Source of the DNA: Seminavis robusta
Lineage: Eukaryota; Bacillariophyta; Bacillariophyceae; Naviculales; Naviculaceae
DNA length: 41,404 nt
Assembly (NCBI GenBank): GCA_903772945.1
Contig: CAICTM010000958.1
Coordinates: 1-41,404, forward strand
Reading direction: 5' to 3'
This document shows, one piece after another, positions 10,201 to 19,599 of the stretch (its first letter is position 1; each line of letters starts with the position of its first letter). The position numbers were made by a program, and so were the translations under genes. The notes under the pieces are model-generated. The model was not told where the DNA came from and searched no databases. It was given only the letters and a program-made list of their open reading frames with translations.

Positions 10201-10499
10201 CTTTGATGGTGATCTTCGCCTATTATGATTTTTGATTGTGAGATCCAACCGGAATCTACTTTGGATGTGCCAACTCGAGTCAGGTTTGGGTATCCAACAT
10301 CGTCAACTTCGTCAACATCGGGTTTGTTTGCAACTGTCCAGTGGCAGTTCGAATCATGGGATTGGCCATTCGCTTTGTGTTCATTGTCTTCTCATTGTGC
10401 TCTCCCCCGGCGTTGAACAATCCAGATCAAGTGTGCTTCCTGGAAACTGCAAACGGGCACTCAAAACGAAATGTTCGGAGTAGATTTTAAAAAGCGGCA

Positions 10500-10503
10500 G
10501 AAG
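10500..10503. repeat. Target-site duplication of element A, left copy (GAAG)
   Basis: GAAG directly precedes the TGCA end of the left LTR and recurs at 15260-15263 directly after the right LTR. An extra A allows a 5-bp reading, but 4 bp fits both elements in this window. Confidence 0.55.
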
Positions 10504-10969
10504 TGCACTAGGCTAAAAGCTAGTGTAAAGATCTTTCGAGTGTTTTGAGTTTGAGAGAATGAAAGTTATGAGAGAGTGTAGATCTTTGAGTGTTTTGAGT
10601 TTGGAGAATGAAGTTAGAAGAGAGATTAACAAGCTATGAAAACTAATCACAAAGAGATCATCATCAAGGATCGTAGATTGGCTTCCGCGCGGGAGACTAT
10701 AAGTGTGATAGAGTAGTTTTGGTAGTAATCCTACGTCTTCCACGACCTAAAACGGAACGCGTGGAAGGTTTGTCATAGCATGGATCTAGTAGGTGGAATA
10801 CTCTACGCTGGCTAAATATTATAGCGATGTTTCATCATCAACTAGTATGACTATGCGGTCATATTGAAACCTGTCTCAAATGACTATTCACGAAGGACTC
10901 AGTCATGAGTTGAACTCAACCCTATCTGGATATCGAGTCGCGAATAAGGCTAAGAGCGTGTATTGCCCA
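10504..10969 (-). repeat. Element A left LTR (3' LTR in element sense)
   Basis: Begins TGCACTAGGCTAAAAGC, matching the other three LTRs (14895, 35848, 39985), and ends near TATTGCCCA, just before the TTCGCCCC tract. It is longer than its partner (466 against 365 bp): small insertions occur here, and the right copy has lost about 55 bp. Confidence 0.7.
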
Positions 10970-11798
10970 TTCGCCCCCTGCAGAGGTCTCACAGAGAGGA
11001 CGACATGCGTCGGAAAAGAGAACATTGATTTAAAGTGCGGGGCATCTTCATGAGATTTGGATGTAGACATGTGCATCGCACGATGCAAATCCTACAATGG
11101 GATCAGGCCTTGTATGGTGTAATATACCTTATTTCCAAGTTGGGTAGACTTGCCGCTACATAGGTCGGTAGCATGATCGGAGCCAGTACAGTACGCAGTT
11201 GTCATTGACTCGAGTCTATAGTGTTAAGGACCTTTGTACTTTATTGGCTGACCGTACTTCAGGTGCTGATTTGTTTGCTTCATCATGGTTATCGTTGTTG
11301 TTTGATGAGGGGCGTCGTTTTTCCCTGTGTTGTTTGTTGGTTAGTCGTTGAGCGAGTTTTTAATGTATTCCGTTGGCTTCGCAAGGCGTGTGAATGGTGG
11401 TTGACGCGAGCTGTCGGGCGTTGCACGCAGGTGGTATGATCGTGGGCTTCATTGCAAAAGCGAACCCGTGAGGCACCATCTCAGGAATCATTCACGGCGG
11501 TCGTCTTGGATTGTGTTCTTGCAACAGCGATCATTAGTCTACTTGGTTTGATGAGCACGCCTTCGATCCACTAGAGTTGGCTTGGGGGTTACGCGTAGTA
11601 ATGAACTTACGACGAAGTCCACATTCATACCGGAGTGCTTTTCGACCTCTGGGCTGACTCTGCGTCCTTATCCTTGATAACCTCGCAGGCATGGATTACG
11701 AGTAGCCTACGTCTGTTTTAGAATGATTGTTACTTCGTCTGCTGCCTTGGAGGCAGATCTCTGCATCTCGAACCATCCGGTAACGGGATCAATCATTG

Positions 11799-12231
11799 TC
11801 AAACAATGAAGTGTGCAGAATTTTTTTTCTTGGGTTCCCCTACGTTGTAAGGGCCTATCCGTTCAATACATAGTCTTTCCGAAGGGATCTCCTCGCAAGT
11901 CTTTGGAGGCATCAATCTCAGCTTACGCGTCTTGGGTTTGTTCAACTGGCAGCTCTGGCAACGATGACATACGGACTGCACAATCTTGCCCTTTCCAGGT
12001 GTAGTATTTGCTGATGGTTAGTTCTGTGCGAGTCTCGCCGGGATGCATCAGCACAACATGGTACCATTCGACTATCTTTTTCTGCATAGTTTTGGGTTCG
12101 ACGATTTTATCGTCCTTAATTACTAAGTCGTTAGACTTATCCCCTCTTGGTAAAGATTGCTTCTTGTATAGGTCGATATATAGAGATCTGTCCTGGAGGA
12201 GCTTCTTGATTATGTTGTGTATTTTGGACAC
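11799..12231 (-). pseudogene. Element A integrase remnant
   Basis: Two offset minus-strand frames show the HHCC zinc-binding domain of a retroviral-type integrase: H in EWYHVVLMHPGETRTE, then CHRCQSCQLNKPKTRKL. The start of the catalytic core follows in SERLCIERIGPYNVGEPKKK, where element B has CIDL, so the first catalytic Asp is substituted here (E). A frameshift separates zinc finger from core. Confidence 0.65.
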
Positions 12232-13247
12232 ATGTCGATCTCGGGAACTGAGGGGGAATCGGCTAGGGGAAGTCCTCTCGGTGGTGAGCGCATAGAGGCA
12301 ATTCTGCAGTTGCGCTGGCGTTCATTCTATTGTCTGTGATCGTCGTTGTTGTGCATGGATGTGTTCAAGTCTCGACAGCGCGTATTATCCTCGGTCTTTT
12401 TCAGCGACGATGTTCTGTTCGCCCTTTTTGTACCGTAGTTCAGGGCGTATTCTTCCAGATAAGGCGCCATCGCATTACGCGATCGGTAATGAACTTCCGC
12501 TCTCATTATGTCTCGTGCTAACGGATTCTTTGTGGTTCGTATTGTAAACGATCTTTTGAGTCTAGAAGATGGTTACGGAACTCTTTTAGAATTTCTACGG
12601 GCTACTGCAAGGAGTTCTCTTATCTCGGAGCTCTGCCATGGTAGCGTGTTTGAGCGGGATTGAGTTTCCTGATGTAGAACGCGATAGTTTTTCCTTTCTG
12701 GGAAATTACAGCACCTAGTTGAGTATCACTCGCATCCGTTTGGATCACGAATGTATCGTTGAAGTCGGGTTAAGCGAGCAAGGTTTCTTTTGCTTTGTTC
12801 GAGAATTTCTCTCATGTGTGCTAAGGCCTTGTGTCGTTGTTGCTTCTTTCCTCTTCGTTGTTTTGTAAGTCAACTAAGCGAGTGGGGCAAGTACATGTGA
12901 TCGTCTAATCCACATGTCTCAATAGTTTCGTGCGCAATGAATCTCGCGCAGTTATCTCTTTCTTTGGTAGTGATCATTTGCTGCGCTCGCGCTCTCATAT
13001 TCTTGGTTTTTAGGTTACGCGCTCTATCTCATAGAAGTAATCATTAGCTAGGTATTCAAGTTCTCCTTTTGCGAAGAAGAGAGATCTGTGGCTCACTGAT
13101 TCTTAGGTAGATTTCTCGAAGCTTCGGAGAATATACACTCTCCGCTGTGATACTGATATAGGATCGCGTGTTGAGTGTGTAGAGTATGGTGGTGTTCTTG
13201 TGTTGTGCAGGGTGTGACTGTTTCTAGGTGTGCATTAGTGTTTCCCA

Positions 13248-13316
13248 TTTATTTTTTTTTTTCCCCTTTTTTTTCTTGGGGGGAGAAAAGGATGGGTCTT
13301 TGTGGTGGGGGGGGGA
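13248..13316. other. Homopolymer-rich garbled tract inside element A
   Basis: Long T, C, G and A runs replace what in element B (around 38395-38440) is a short unremarkable stretch (CCATCTTTTCTTGG). Flanking sequence aligns on both sides, so this is an insertion or corrupted consensus of a few tens of bases in the RT region. Confidence 0.6.
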
Positions 13317-13349
13317 CTAAAACATAGGCCCATTGGCAACTTCTGGTAC

Positions 13350-13950
13350 TCGTACTTTCCACACGGGAGTACGATGGTACAGAGTTGCTTCGAGTTGGTG
13401 ACAGCTCGATGTGATAGTATCCCATGTTCAGGTCTAGACTAGTAGCTATTGGAATCCATCTAAATTAAGAGATGTCCTGTATTATTGGGATAGATAAGGC
13501 TTCGCTTAATACTTTTGTTCAGTTTCCGGAAATCAGAGATAATACGTACAGATCCATCTTTCTTGGGAATGATAGAAAGTTGTGCCGCCCATCGGAACGG
13601 TTTACTTCTTGAGTATCCCCTGCCTCAGGCAAGAGACGTTCCAGCCTCCATTTTAAGAGTGTTGGTAATGGACGCCGTGGAATAGGATTAGCCCTGGCAT
13701 GATAGCGTTTAGCATCATGGGAGAAGTTCTACTTCGTAGTCGTCCATCTGCACTTTCCTAAAGTACCATCGAATAGGTCAGGGTACTTCGTCAGTAAAGA
13801 ATGAAGCTGTTCCTTGCTCTTCCGTGTTTAACTGATCTTAATTTTGGCAAACCTGCCTTAATACAGCTTGTTCGTATTTCGCATCAGAATCTTCTTGAGA
13901 CGATCTGCACTGTCTAACAGCAGTAGGAATCAGGAATGAAGAAGTTCTCT
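13350..13950 (-). pseudogene. Element A protease/reverse-transcriptase remnant
   Basis: The plus-strand text parallels element B at 38440-39060, including the segments behind FIIPKEKMDLIRFISD and the upstream linker, but with many one-base losses, so no frame exceeds a few dozen codons. Assignment is by alignment with B rather than by a readable protein. Confidence 0.5.
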
Positions 13951-14894
13951 TGTTACAATGGTGTCAACGCTAGATCTTTCACTAGGAAATAGATGGCGCC
14001 GTACCCATGTCCATTTTGGACATTGGTTGGTGCAACATCGAACTGTAATCCTAGGCTCAGAGAGAATGTCTTCGACCTATTGCAATCATTCATACACCCC
14101 GCCCCAAGCATTCTATGCGTACCGTGTAAAATCCCACTCGATGAAGTCCAAACTTGTTGTAGAGTATTTCAGGAATTCATAAATGGATCCTTGTGCAACT
14201 TTTGCTTGTGTTTAATCTCATCCTTGAGCATGGGGTATGTCCACGGATCGTTTGAGACGCCCCCAAGAGTCCTTCTTCTTAATTCTTAGCATAGTTGAGC
14301 AATCAAGTTCCGGATGCTCCTGATCCATGAAGCAACGGAATGTAACGGGTTTGGTTTCCATTTTTCTCGTCTGTTAAATCTAACATAGACGATCGGGTTG
14401 TAGGTCTCTTGTTTGGACGTTTACGAGGTGGTTGGCCACGGACGGGTTAACATGCTAAATAGAGTCAGAGTCTAGTGAGCAGCTTCTAGGCAATCATCTA
14501 ATTGCCGAGTTTTCATAGTTGCAACAATTCTTGTTTACTAATTAGTGAGATATCTTATCACTTAGGTATGGAGAAATCGCGGAACATGGTTCCGTTGAAG
14601 TATCATCCTGGCTAATCCTCAGTATAGAGATTTCTCCATCCAAGTGATTTAAATTGATAGAGGAGTTGTCCTCATTTTCAGAGTCTTCTGATTTGCGTTG
14701 CAACATGGTTGCGAAGTTTGCAAGTGGTTGCAGAGGATCGTCGATCTCGTTTTCTTGTCATTGTCGACGAGAGGAAGAATGGGTTTGTCACGCAAATGTT
14801 TCTCGAAGTTGCGGAACGCATGCTTCCTTGAGCCATCTTCATGGTGAAGGAATAGGTTGAGGGTAGCTGAAAGTATATTGTGTTTGTTAACAAA

Positions 14895-15259
14895 TGAATA
14901 CGCTAAAAGCTAGTGTAAAGATCTTTCGAGTGTTTTGAGTTTGAGAGAATTGAAGTTATGGAGAGATTAGGAAGCTATGAAAACGTAATCACGAGAGAGA
15001 TAATCATTAGGGATCGTAGATCTGGTTTCCCGCGGGAGACTATAAGTGTGATAGAGTAGGTTGCGTAGTAATCCATAGTCTCTCCGATCCTAAAACGGAA
15101 CGCGTGGAAGGTTTGTCTAGCCCTGGATCTAGTAGCGTGGAAGTACTCCACGCTGGCTAAATATCTAGAGCGATGTTTATCATCAACCTAGTATGACTAG
15201 CGCGGTCATTGAGAACTCTCTAAATGATATTCACGAGAGACTCAGTTCCGTGTATTGCA
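14895..15259 (-). repeat. Element A right LTR (5' LTR in element sense)
   Basis: Starts at TGAATACGCTAAAAGC (a variant of TGCACTACGC) and ends CCGTGTATTGCA. It lacks the segment containing TCGAGTCGCGAATAAGG that is present near the end of the other LTRs. TSD GAAG follows at 15260-15263. It ends about 220 bp before the ATG of the next transposase-like gene. Confidence 0.7.
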
Positions 15260-15413
15260 GAAGGCAGTGATATGTTTGGCTAAAGACACTGTATACGTCA
15301 TCTACTACGTAATCAATAATTAACAACCAATGACACTTACTTTAGGAGCTATTGTGCTATCTTCTCTACCAATTCAAATCGAAACTAACAAGAGAGGAAG
15401 ATTCCATTGCGAC

Positions 15414-15512
15414 AATGGCCAAAACTGCCGTCGTTAACCCATCTAATACTCTTCGAACCACACTGCAAACCATCAGAAATGACCTCCCAACCAACAACAG
15501 AGACTCCAAATG
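15414..15512 (+). other. Upstream ORF overlapping the start of the next gene
   Basis: ATG 15414 opens a 32-codon frame ending TGA at 15510-15512, out of frame with and overlapping the main ATG at 15479. If transcription starts upstream, it would compete for initiation. Whether it is in the mRNA is unknown. Confidence 0.35.
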
Positions 15513-18500
15513 AGTTGCAGCAACAGCAACAGCAGCGGCAGCTCATTAATCCCTCTCAAGACGGTGAAATGGGGAGACAAAGCCAACAGAGACTTACCCA
15601 GCAGAAGAGAGCATACAAATTCGCCGCGAGCTGTGCCAACAAGCGCAGGAAGGGGCAACAGTCCACTTTGGATGGCGAGGTTGCATTTGATGCTTTGAAA
15701 GATTGCAAGGTGTGTAAAGCACAATATCTTAGGAAACAAGGACTGGACGTTCGACTTCCCAAAAGAAGACACCACGCACGGTGTGTCAAGAATACACTTA
15801 CAAAAGGTGACCCAACTATCAACGAACACACAATCAAGTGCAGAGCAGAAGAACAAAGGTTAGCTAAGCATTTTCAACAACCAGTTCAAGCACACGAGAA
15901 GGGTAGTGCGGCGAATCTCACCAGGGAGTCGGTTGGCCTATTCTTGGCCCCAAGAAAGAGAACCGCGAAGCCCACCAAATCCAAAACAATGAAGTCTACC
16001 AACCAATCAAATGAGGTTTTGGTCACCCCGGAATCTCTTTGCCAATCGGTCACCAAAATGGTTGGTGACGAGTCTTTCGCAAATAAGCACCGGTCGAAAG
16101 GACCGCCGCTTGCTATGGTAGCATTTGCAGAGGAAATAGTGAGCAAAGTTATTCATAAAGGCGATTTGGTCTTCAAACAGCACTTTCAAAACCTTACCAT
16201 GGTGGTCCCTGATGTCAAAGGTGATGTACATCCCCACTACCATTCCATTATAGGGCAGAAACTGCTCTTCGTGGATTGGTACCGTGCTGGATTGGAGCAC
16301 GTCCAATGCCCTGATTGTACCTGCAGCGGGAAACTGTGCAATGTGAGGACCAACTTCTCGAAGAACAAGACACTGTTCCCCATCTTTGGAGTAGAAGGTG
16401 CTCCGACTTGGTGTATGGTGCAGAACATGGAGTGCAACAAGTGTAAGAGGACCTTTACTGCAAACTCGGCAGAGGTTTTGGTGACCATTCCGGCCCATGC
16501 CAGCCTTCTCTACCCAGTCGAGCCCAGGTACGCTCTTCCCAGAAACTGCCATCTCTCTAGAACAGCAACAGCTATATTCGATTCAATAATGGTCACCTAT
16601 GGAAATGGGGAGTTATGCAGCAAAATGTTGTACAGCGCCATCAATCGCGACTACTTGAATCGAATCACTGCTTATTACTCACACGGAAAAGAGCACCGAT
16701 CAAATAAGCCCATTCACCGGTACTTTGAGAAAGATGGGGAATACATTCGACAATATCCTCCATTAGGTGAAACTGTCCGTGAGATGTTTGACGATGCTGC
16801 ATCCACTCCGAGGAATCCTTGGGGCATAAGCGACCATGATCGGCACGTACGTGAGATGCAATCCGTCTCAGAGACTGGCATCTTCTGTCAAGACCATACG
16901 TTTCAGGTGGTCAAGAATTACAGAAAAGGTCTTGGAGCTGCTGCTGTTTGGGACGTGGCAACATCAACTGGTGAGATTGCATCGGCTATTCTGGTTCCTT
17001 CCACAAAAACAATTCACTTTTCGCATGCAGCAATGCAGCTATCCAGACGTCCGAACTTCTCACCTAGAGCCATGTACAGCGATACGTGGCCAAACAAGAA
17101 AGAGTTCTGGAACAAACTCTTTCCAGATATTGAAGGGCGACTTGGTCTCTTTCATTTTGAGCAGCGCATTACAGCAACACTCAAGAAAAGCCACATCGAT
17201 TACTTCGATGCAATTGGTGATCTCTTGACATGCGTGTATCGGTATGATCCAAGGGACTATGAAAAACTCTTGAGAGCGCTCAAGAATGGGACACTGTCAC
17301 CAACCGGAAGGTGCTACTCTTCTGAAGATATCGCGGAGCTTCAGTCCAGCAAAGTCTTCCGAGACCGGTACAGCAGATATCTGCGCAAATCCCTTCATGA
17401 GCCAAACACCATGATCCAGAAGTTGGATGACTGGTTCTGCCGCTACAAGGTAACTTCGTCAGATCAAAGCAGGCCTGCCCGAGGACGACTTGATCCAGTG
17501 AAGAAGATACCCCTTTTTACACAAGACACCAAAACGGCTGTTGAGAACTGTAAGCTCAAGGCACACCATTTGTCGGATCCATTTCCTTTGGAAGAAATGT
17601 ATGACAGTATTGTTCCATCGCGAACCTCCAAACATCAACTTACGGAGTACTTGTCACGCAGAGGCGAGTCCAAATTGGAAGCTTTCCATGATCGATTTGC
17701 CCACTTTGCAAACAGCGGTATGAGAAGATCCCTCGCTGACAACCTAAATCTTCTTGGAACAGCCAGGTACAACCTTTCGATTCGGTACAAGAGATCGCTC
17801 ATCAAGCTGCGGCGGGAAGATAGCAGGCCCATTCCACAAGGTTGGGAGAGAGTCGTCCCTTATTGGAATCACACGGAGCTCTGGTTTGTTAATAACCTGG
17901 CCATTGCCAGCGGCCTTCAAGAGTCGGACATTCCTTTCCCCAAAGCAGAGCGATTGCAACAGGACAACGGTGAGCGGTTCTTTTCCGAATTTATTACATC
18001 TGTCAAACCAAAGCTTCAAAAATACTCTCCTTTGGACCATTGCCTCTGCGTGATGTGCGATGAAAATGAATCAGCAATGCAACCACCGAATTCGCCACAA
18101 CAACGGATCGGACCACCAGATTCAAATTCAAATCCATCGCCACAATGTCCAGCAGCAGCTCCACTAACAGCGGCACCAGCACCAGCAGTTGGTGCACCAG
18201 CACCGGCAGTTGGAGTTTTAAATTCAAATCCGCCTCCAATTGCAGAACGTCCTGCAACAACAATGACACCAACAACCAACAGTTATATAGGTAATCTTGT
18301 CTGTTATCGCCAGCACCAACAACAACAGATGCAGTTAATGCAACAGCAAATCGCGATGCTCCAAATGCAACAACAACAACACATGCAACCAATTCTTCCG
18401 GCGTTTCCACCAGCTTACCGACCACCACCAAGAGGTTGCTGTCAGCGGTACTGCCAATGGTTAACTAGAAGAGTAGGAAGGCCACCACATGATCCCAATT

Positions 18501-18535
18501 GCCGATATCGCTTGCATGGATACGCCATGGCCTAG
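15479..18535 (+). CDS. DUF6729-like DDE transposase-type protein, single exon
   Basis: Intact frame of 1018 residues from ATG 15479; the frame is open to 15407 but with no earlier ATG. The N-terminus is Q-rich, then has a Cys/His finger (CKVCKAQYL...RRHHARC). A zinc region near residues 275-330 (CPDCTCSGKLC...CNKCKRTF) resembles DUF6729. The RNase-H-like core shows D472 (CQDHTFQVVKNY), D535 (YSDTW), GLFHFEQR with H559, and E734 (RRGESKLEAFHDRF), in register with the left-edge gene's KIDF, YVDN, KLDVFHW and GTNTNERDN. The tail has P/A-rich and poly-Q stretches and a closing knuckle CCQRYCQWLTRR...DPNC, echoing the left-edge gene. I infer a DNA-transposon transposase or a domesticated one. It is intact and starts 220 bp from element A's LTR. 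No terminal repeats were found. Confidence 0.8.
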   Translation: MTSQPTTETPNELQQQQQQRQLINPSQDGEMGRQSQQRLTQQKRAYKFAASCANKRRKGQQSTLDGEVAFDALKDCKVCKAQYLRKQGLDVRLPKRRHHARCVKNTLTKGDPTINEHTIKCRAEEQRLAKHFQQPVQAHEKGSAANLTRESVGLFLAPRKRTAKPTKSKTMKSTNQSNEVLVTPESLCQSVTKMVGDESFANKHRSKGPPLAMVAFAEEIVSKVIHKGDLVFKQHFQNLTMVVPDVKGDVHPHYHSIIGQKLLFVDWYRAGLEHVQCPDCTCSGKLCNVRTNFSKNKTLFPIFGVEGAPTWCMVQNMECNKCKRTFTANSAEVLVTIPAHASLLYPVEPRYALPRNCHLSRTATAIFDSIMVTYGNGELCSKMLYSAINRDYLNRITAYYSHGKEHRSNKPIHRYFEKDGEYIRQYPPLGETVREMFDDAASTPRNPWGISDHDRHVREMQSVSETGIFCQDHTFQVVKNYRKGLGAAAVWDVATSTGEIASAILVPSTKTIHFSHAAMQLSRRPNFSPRAMYSDTWPNKKEFWNKLFPDIEGRLGLFHFEQRITATLKKSHIDYFDAIGDLLTCVYRYDPRDYEKLLRALKNGTLSPTGRCYSSEDIAELQSSKVFRDRYSRYLRKSLHEPNTMIQKLDDWFCRYKVTSSDQSRPARGRLDPVKKIPLFTQDTKTAVENCKLKAHHLSDPFPLEEMYDSIVPSRTSKHQLTEYLSRRGESKLEAFHDRFAHFANSGMRRSLADNLNLLGTARYNLSIRYKRSLIKLRREDSRPIPQGWERVVPYWNHTELWFVNNLAIASGLQESDIPFPKAERLQQDNGERFFSEFITSVKPKLQKYSPLDHCLCVMCDENESAMQPPNSPQQRIGPPDSNSNPSPQCPAAAPLTAAPAPAVGAPAPAVGVLNSNPPPIAERPATTMTPTTNSYIGNLVCYRQHQQQQMQLMQQQIAMLQMQQQQHMQPILPAFPPAYRPPPRGCCQRYCQWLTRRVGRPPHDPNCRYRLHGYAMA

Positions 18536-19480
18536 CTTTCAATAAAATAAGAAATATCATTTGCACGTACTCCGATCAATCACATCATTGTACCTTTGTT
18601 TTTAGTGGGTCTGGGAATAATGAGGTCGGGACAACTTTGGATCAGAAAAAAAAACACTCTCGGGTTCCACCGGTCATTAACGGTCATGTGATTTGAATGA
18701 AATGGTGGTCTCCTGACGCAAATGCTGACATATATGGTGTCTCCTCGGCATGCGTCAGGTGGGGGTTGTGACAGTTGGTATTTAACGAAATTATACCTTT
18801 CTTGCCTTACCCCCTCCTTTCTATATGTAAACTCTTGTTCTTCGGACGTTGGTGGCATTCAAAATCAGTCATCAATTCGGCTGGCTCGTGGAATCTGGAA
18901 TTGAACCCTCTCCCTCTTTTTTTCTCCTCCTCTATTGGCCCCCCTCCGGGGTGCCTAACCCCCCCTAAATGTCAGAAGTAGGGTGAAAGCGGTGAAAGGC
19001 AGAAATCTGATTGGCTAATCAAGCTAATACATCAGCAAATACGTCAGCATAAGTTAACGTACCATTTATAAGTATTTACAGGGAAACTGTGCTACCTAGT
19101 CAATATTTTCGTGTTTCTGTTTCCGCGAAACAAGGATTCCGTCGACAATGGCGCAACCGGCCGCTCGACACTAGTCATTATCTCCGGCCGCTCGACACCA
19201 GTCATTATCTCTGCCAAAAAGCAAGCGGCAGCAGCAGCAGCAACATGGAGACACCAACACCAACACCACCACCAACAACAACAGCCACAAATTGTTAGCT
19301 AGTAAAACTGCAGCTTATTGAGGGGTAATTTGGTTTTGGATTAAGCTGTAAAGCAAAAGTGAGGTTTTTCTGGTGGTGCATAGCAATTCTTGTGATTGAA
19401 TTGGATATAAGGACCCCCGTAACACTTTAGACCTAAAACTCCCTTGGTTCCTTGCATCATGAATATGCATGCGAACCGGA
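18536..19480. other. Non-coding region after the transposase-like gene
   Basis: No credible gene. It contains an inverted pair CCTGACGCA (18712-18720) / TGCGTCAGG (18751-18759), a 27-bp tandem repeat (separate entry), and a CAG/CAA/ACC-rich simple tract at 19220-19300. Short frames here lack ATG starts before the simple tract. Confidence 0.4.
19157..19210. repeat. 27-bp tandem repeat, two copies
   Basis: CCGGCCGCTCGACAC starts at 19157 and 19184; the 27-bp units differ at one base (T/C). The length is a multiple of three, but no supported gene covers it. Confidence 0.7.
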
Positions 19481-19538
19481 CTAGATGTTTAATACACGAG
19501 TCAATAGTAAAGAGGTGTCAGGTATATTTCCTCCAACA
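19480..19538 (-). repeat. Candidate outer part of the copia 3' LTR
   Basis: Sixty bases after the copia stop codon, the minus strand reads GGCAGGAGTG followed by TGTTGGAGGAAATATACC. A purine-rich tract then TGTTGGA is typical of a copia polypurine tract and LTR start. The far end of the LTR could not be placed because the 5' LTR is missing. Confidence 0.35.
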
Positions 19539-19599
19539 CACTCCTGCCTGCACGGTGCCCTAAGTGGCTACCGTGGAACGAATAAAATAAATTAGGCAA

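Larger units (their letters stand above)
10504..15259 (-). mobile_element. Ty3/gypsy LTR retrotransposon, element A (degenerate)
   Basis: A 4.76-kb element is bounded by two LTR copies and a GAAG duplication, with coding sense on the minus strand. It is the same family as element B (35848-40416); the two align along their length. Minus-strand order is gag start (ATG 14836), protease/RT zone (about 13950-13350), RNase H zone (about 12600) and integrase (12231-11799). All frames are broken by many single-base gains and losses. The GC-rich tract TTCGCCCC inside the left LTR is the complement of a plausible polypurine tract. The first internal bases after the 5' LTR show no TGG-type tRNA primer site. 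It cannot move by itself as written here. Confidence 0.8.

Noticed and set aside
10504..15259. Dozens of 60-100 codon frames in element A
   Set aside because: Only those matching integrase or gag in element sense were kept; the rest are fragments created by frame breaks.
18890..18920. tRNA-like B box GGTTCAATTCC on the minus strand
   Set aside because: The T-stem does not pair and no anticodon arm or A box fits; no other tRNA candidate in the window survives.
19089..19302. Two short frames over the 27-bp repeat and CAG/CAA tract
   Set aside because: No ATG before the simple tract; composition is that of the repeat.
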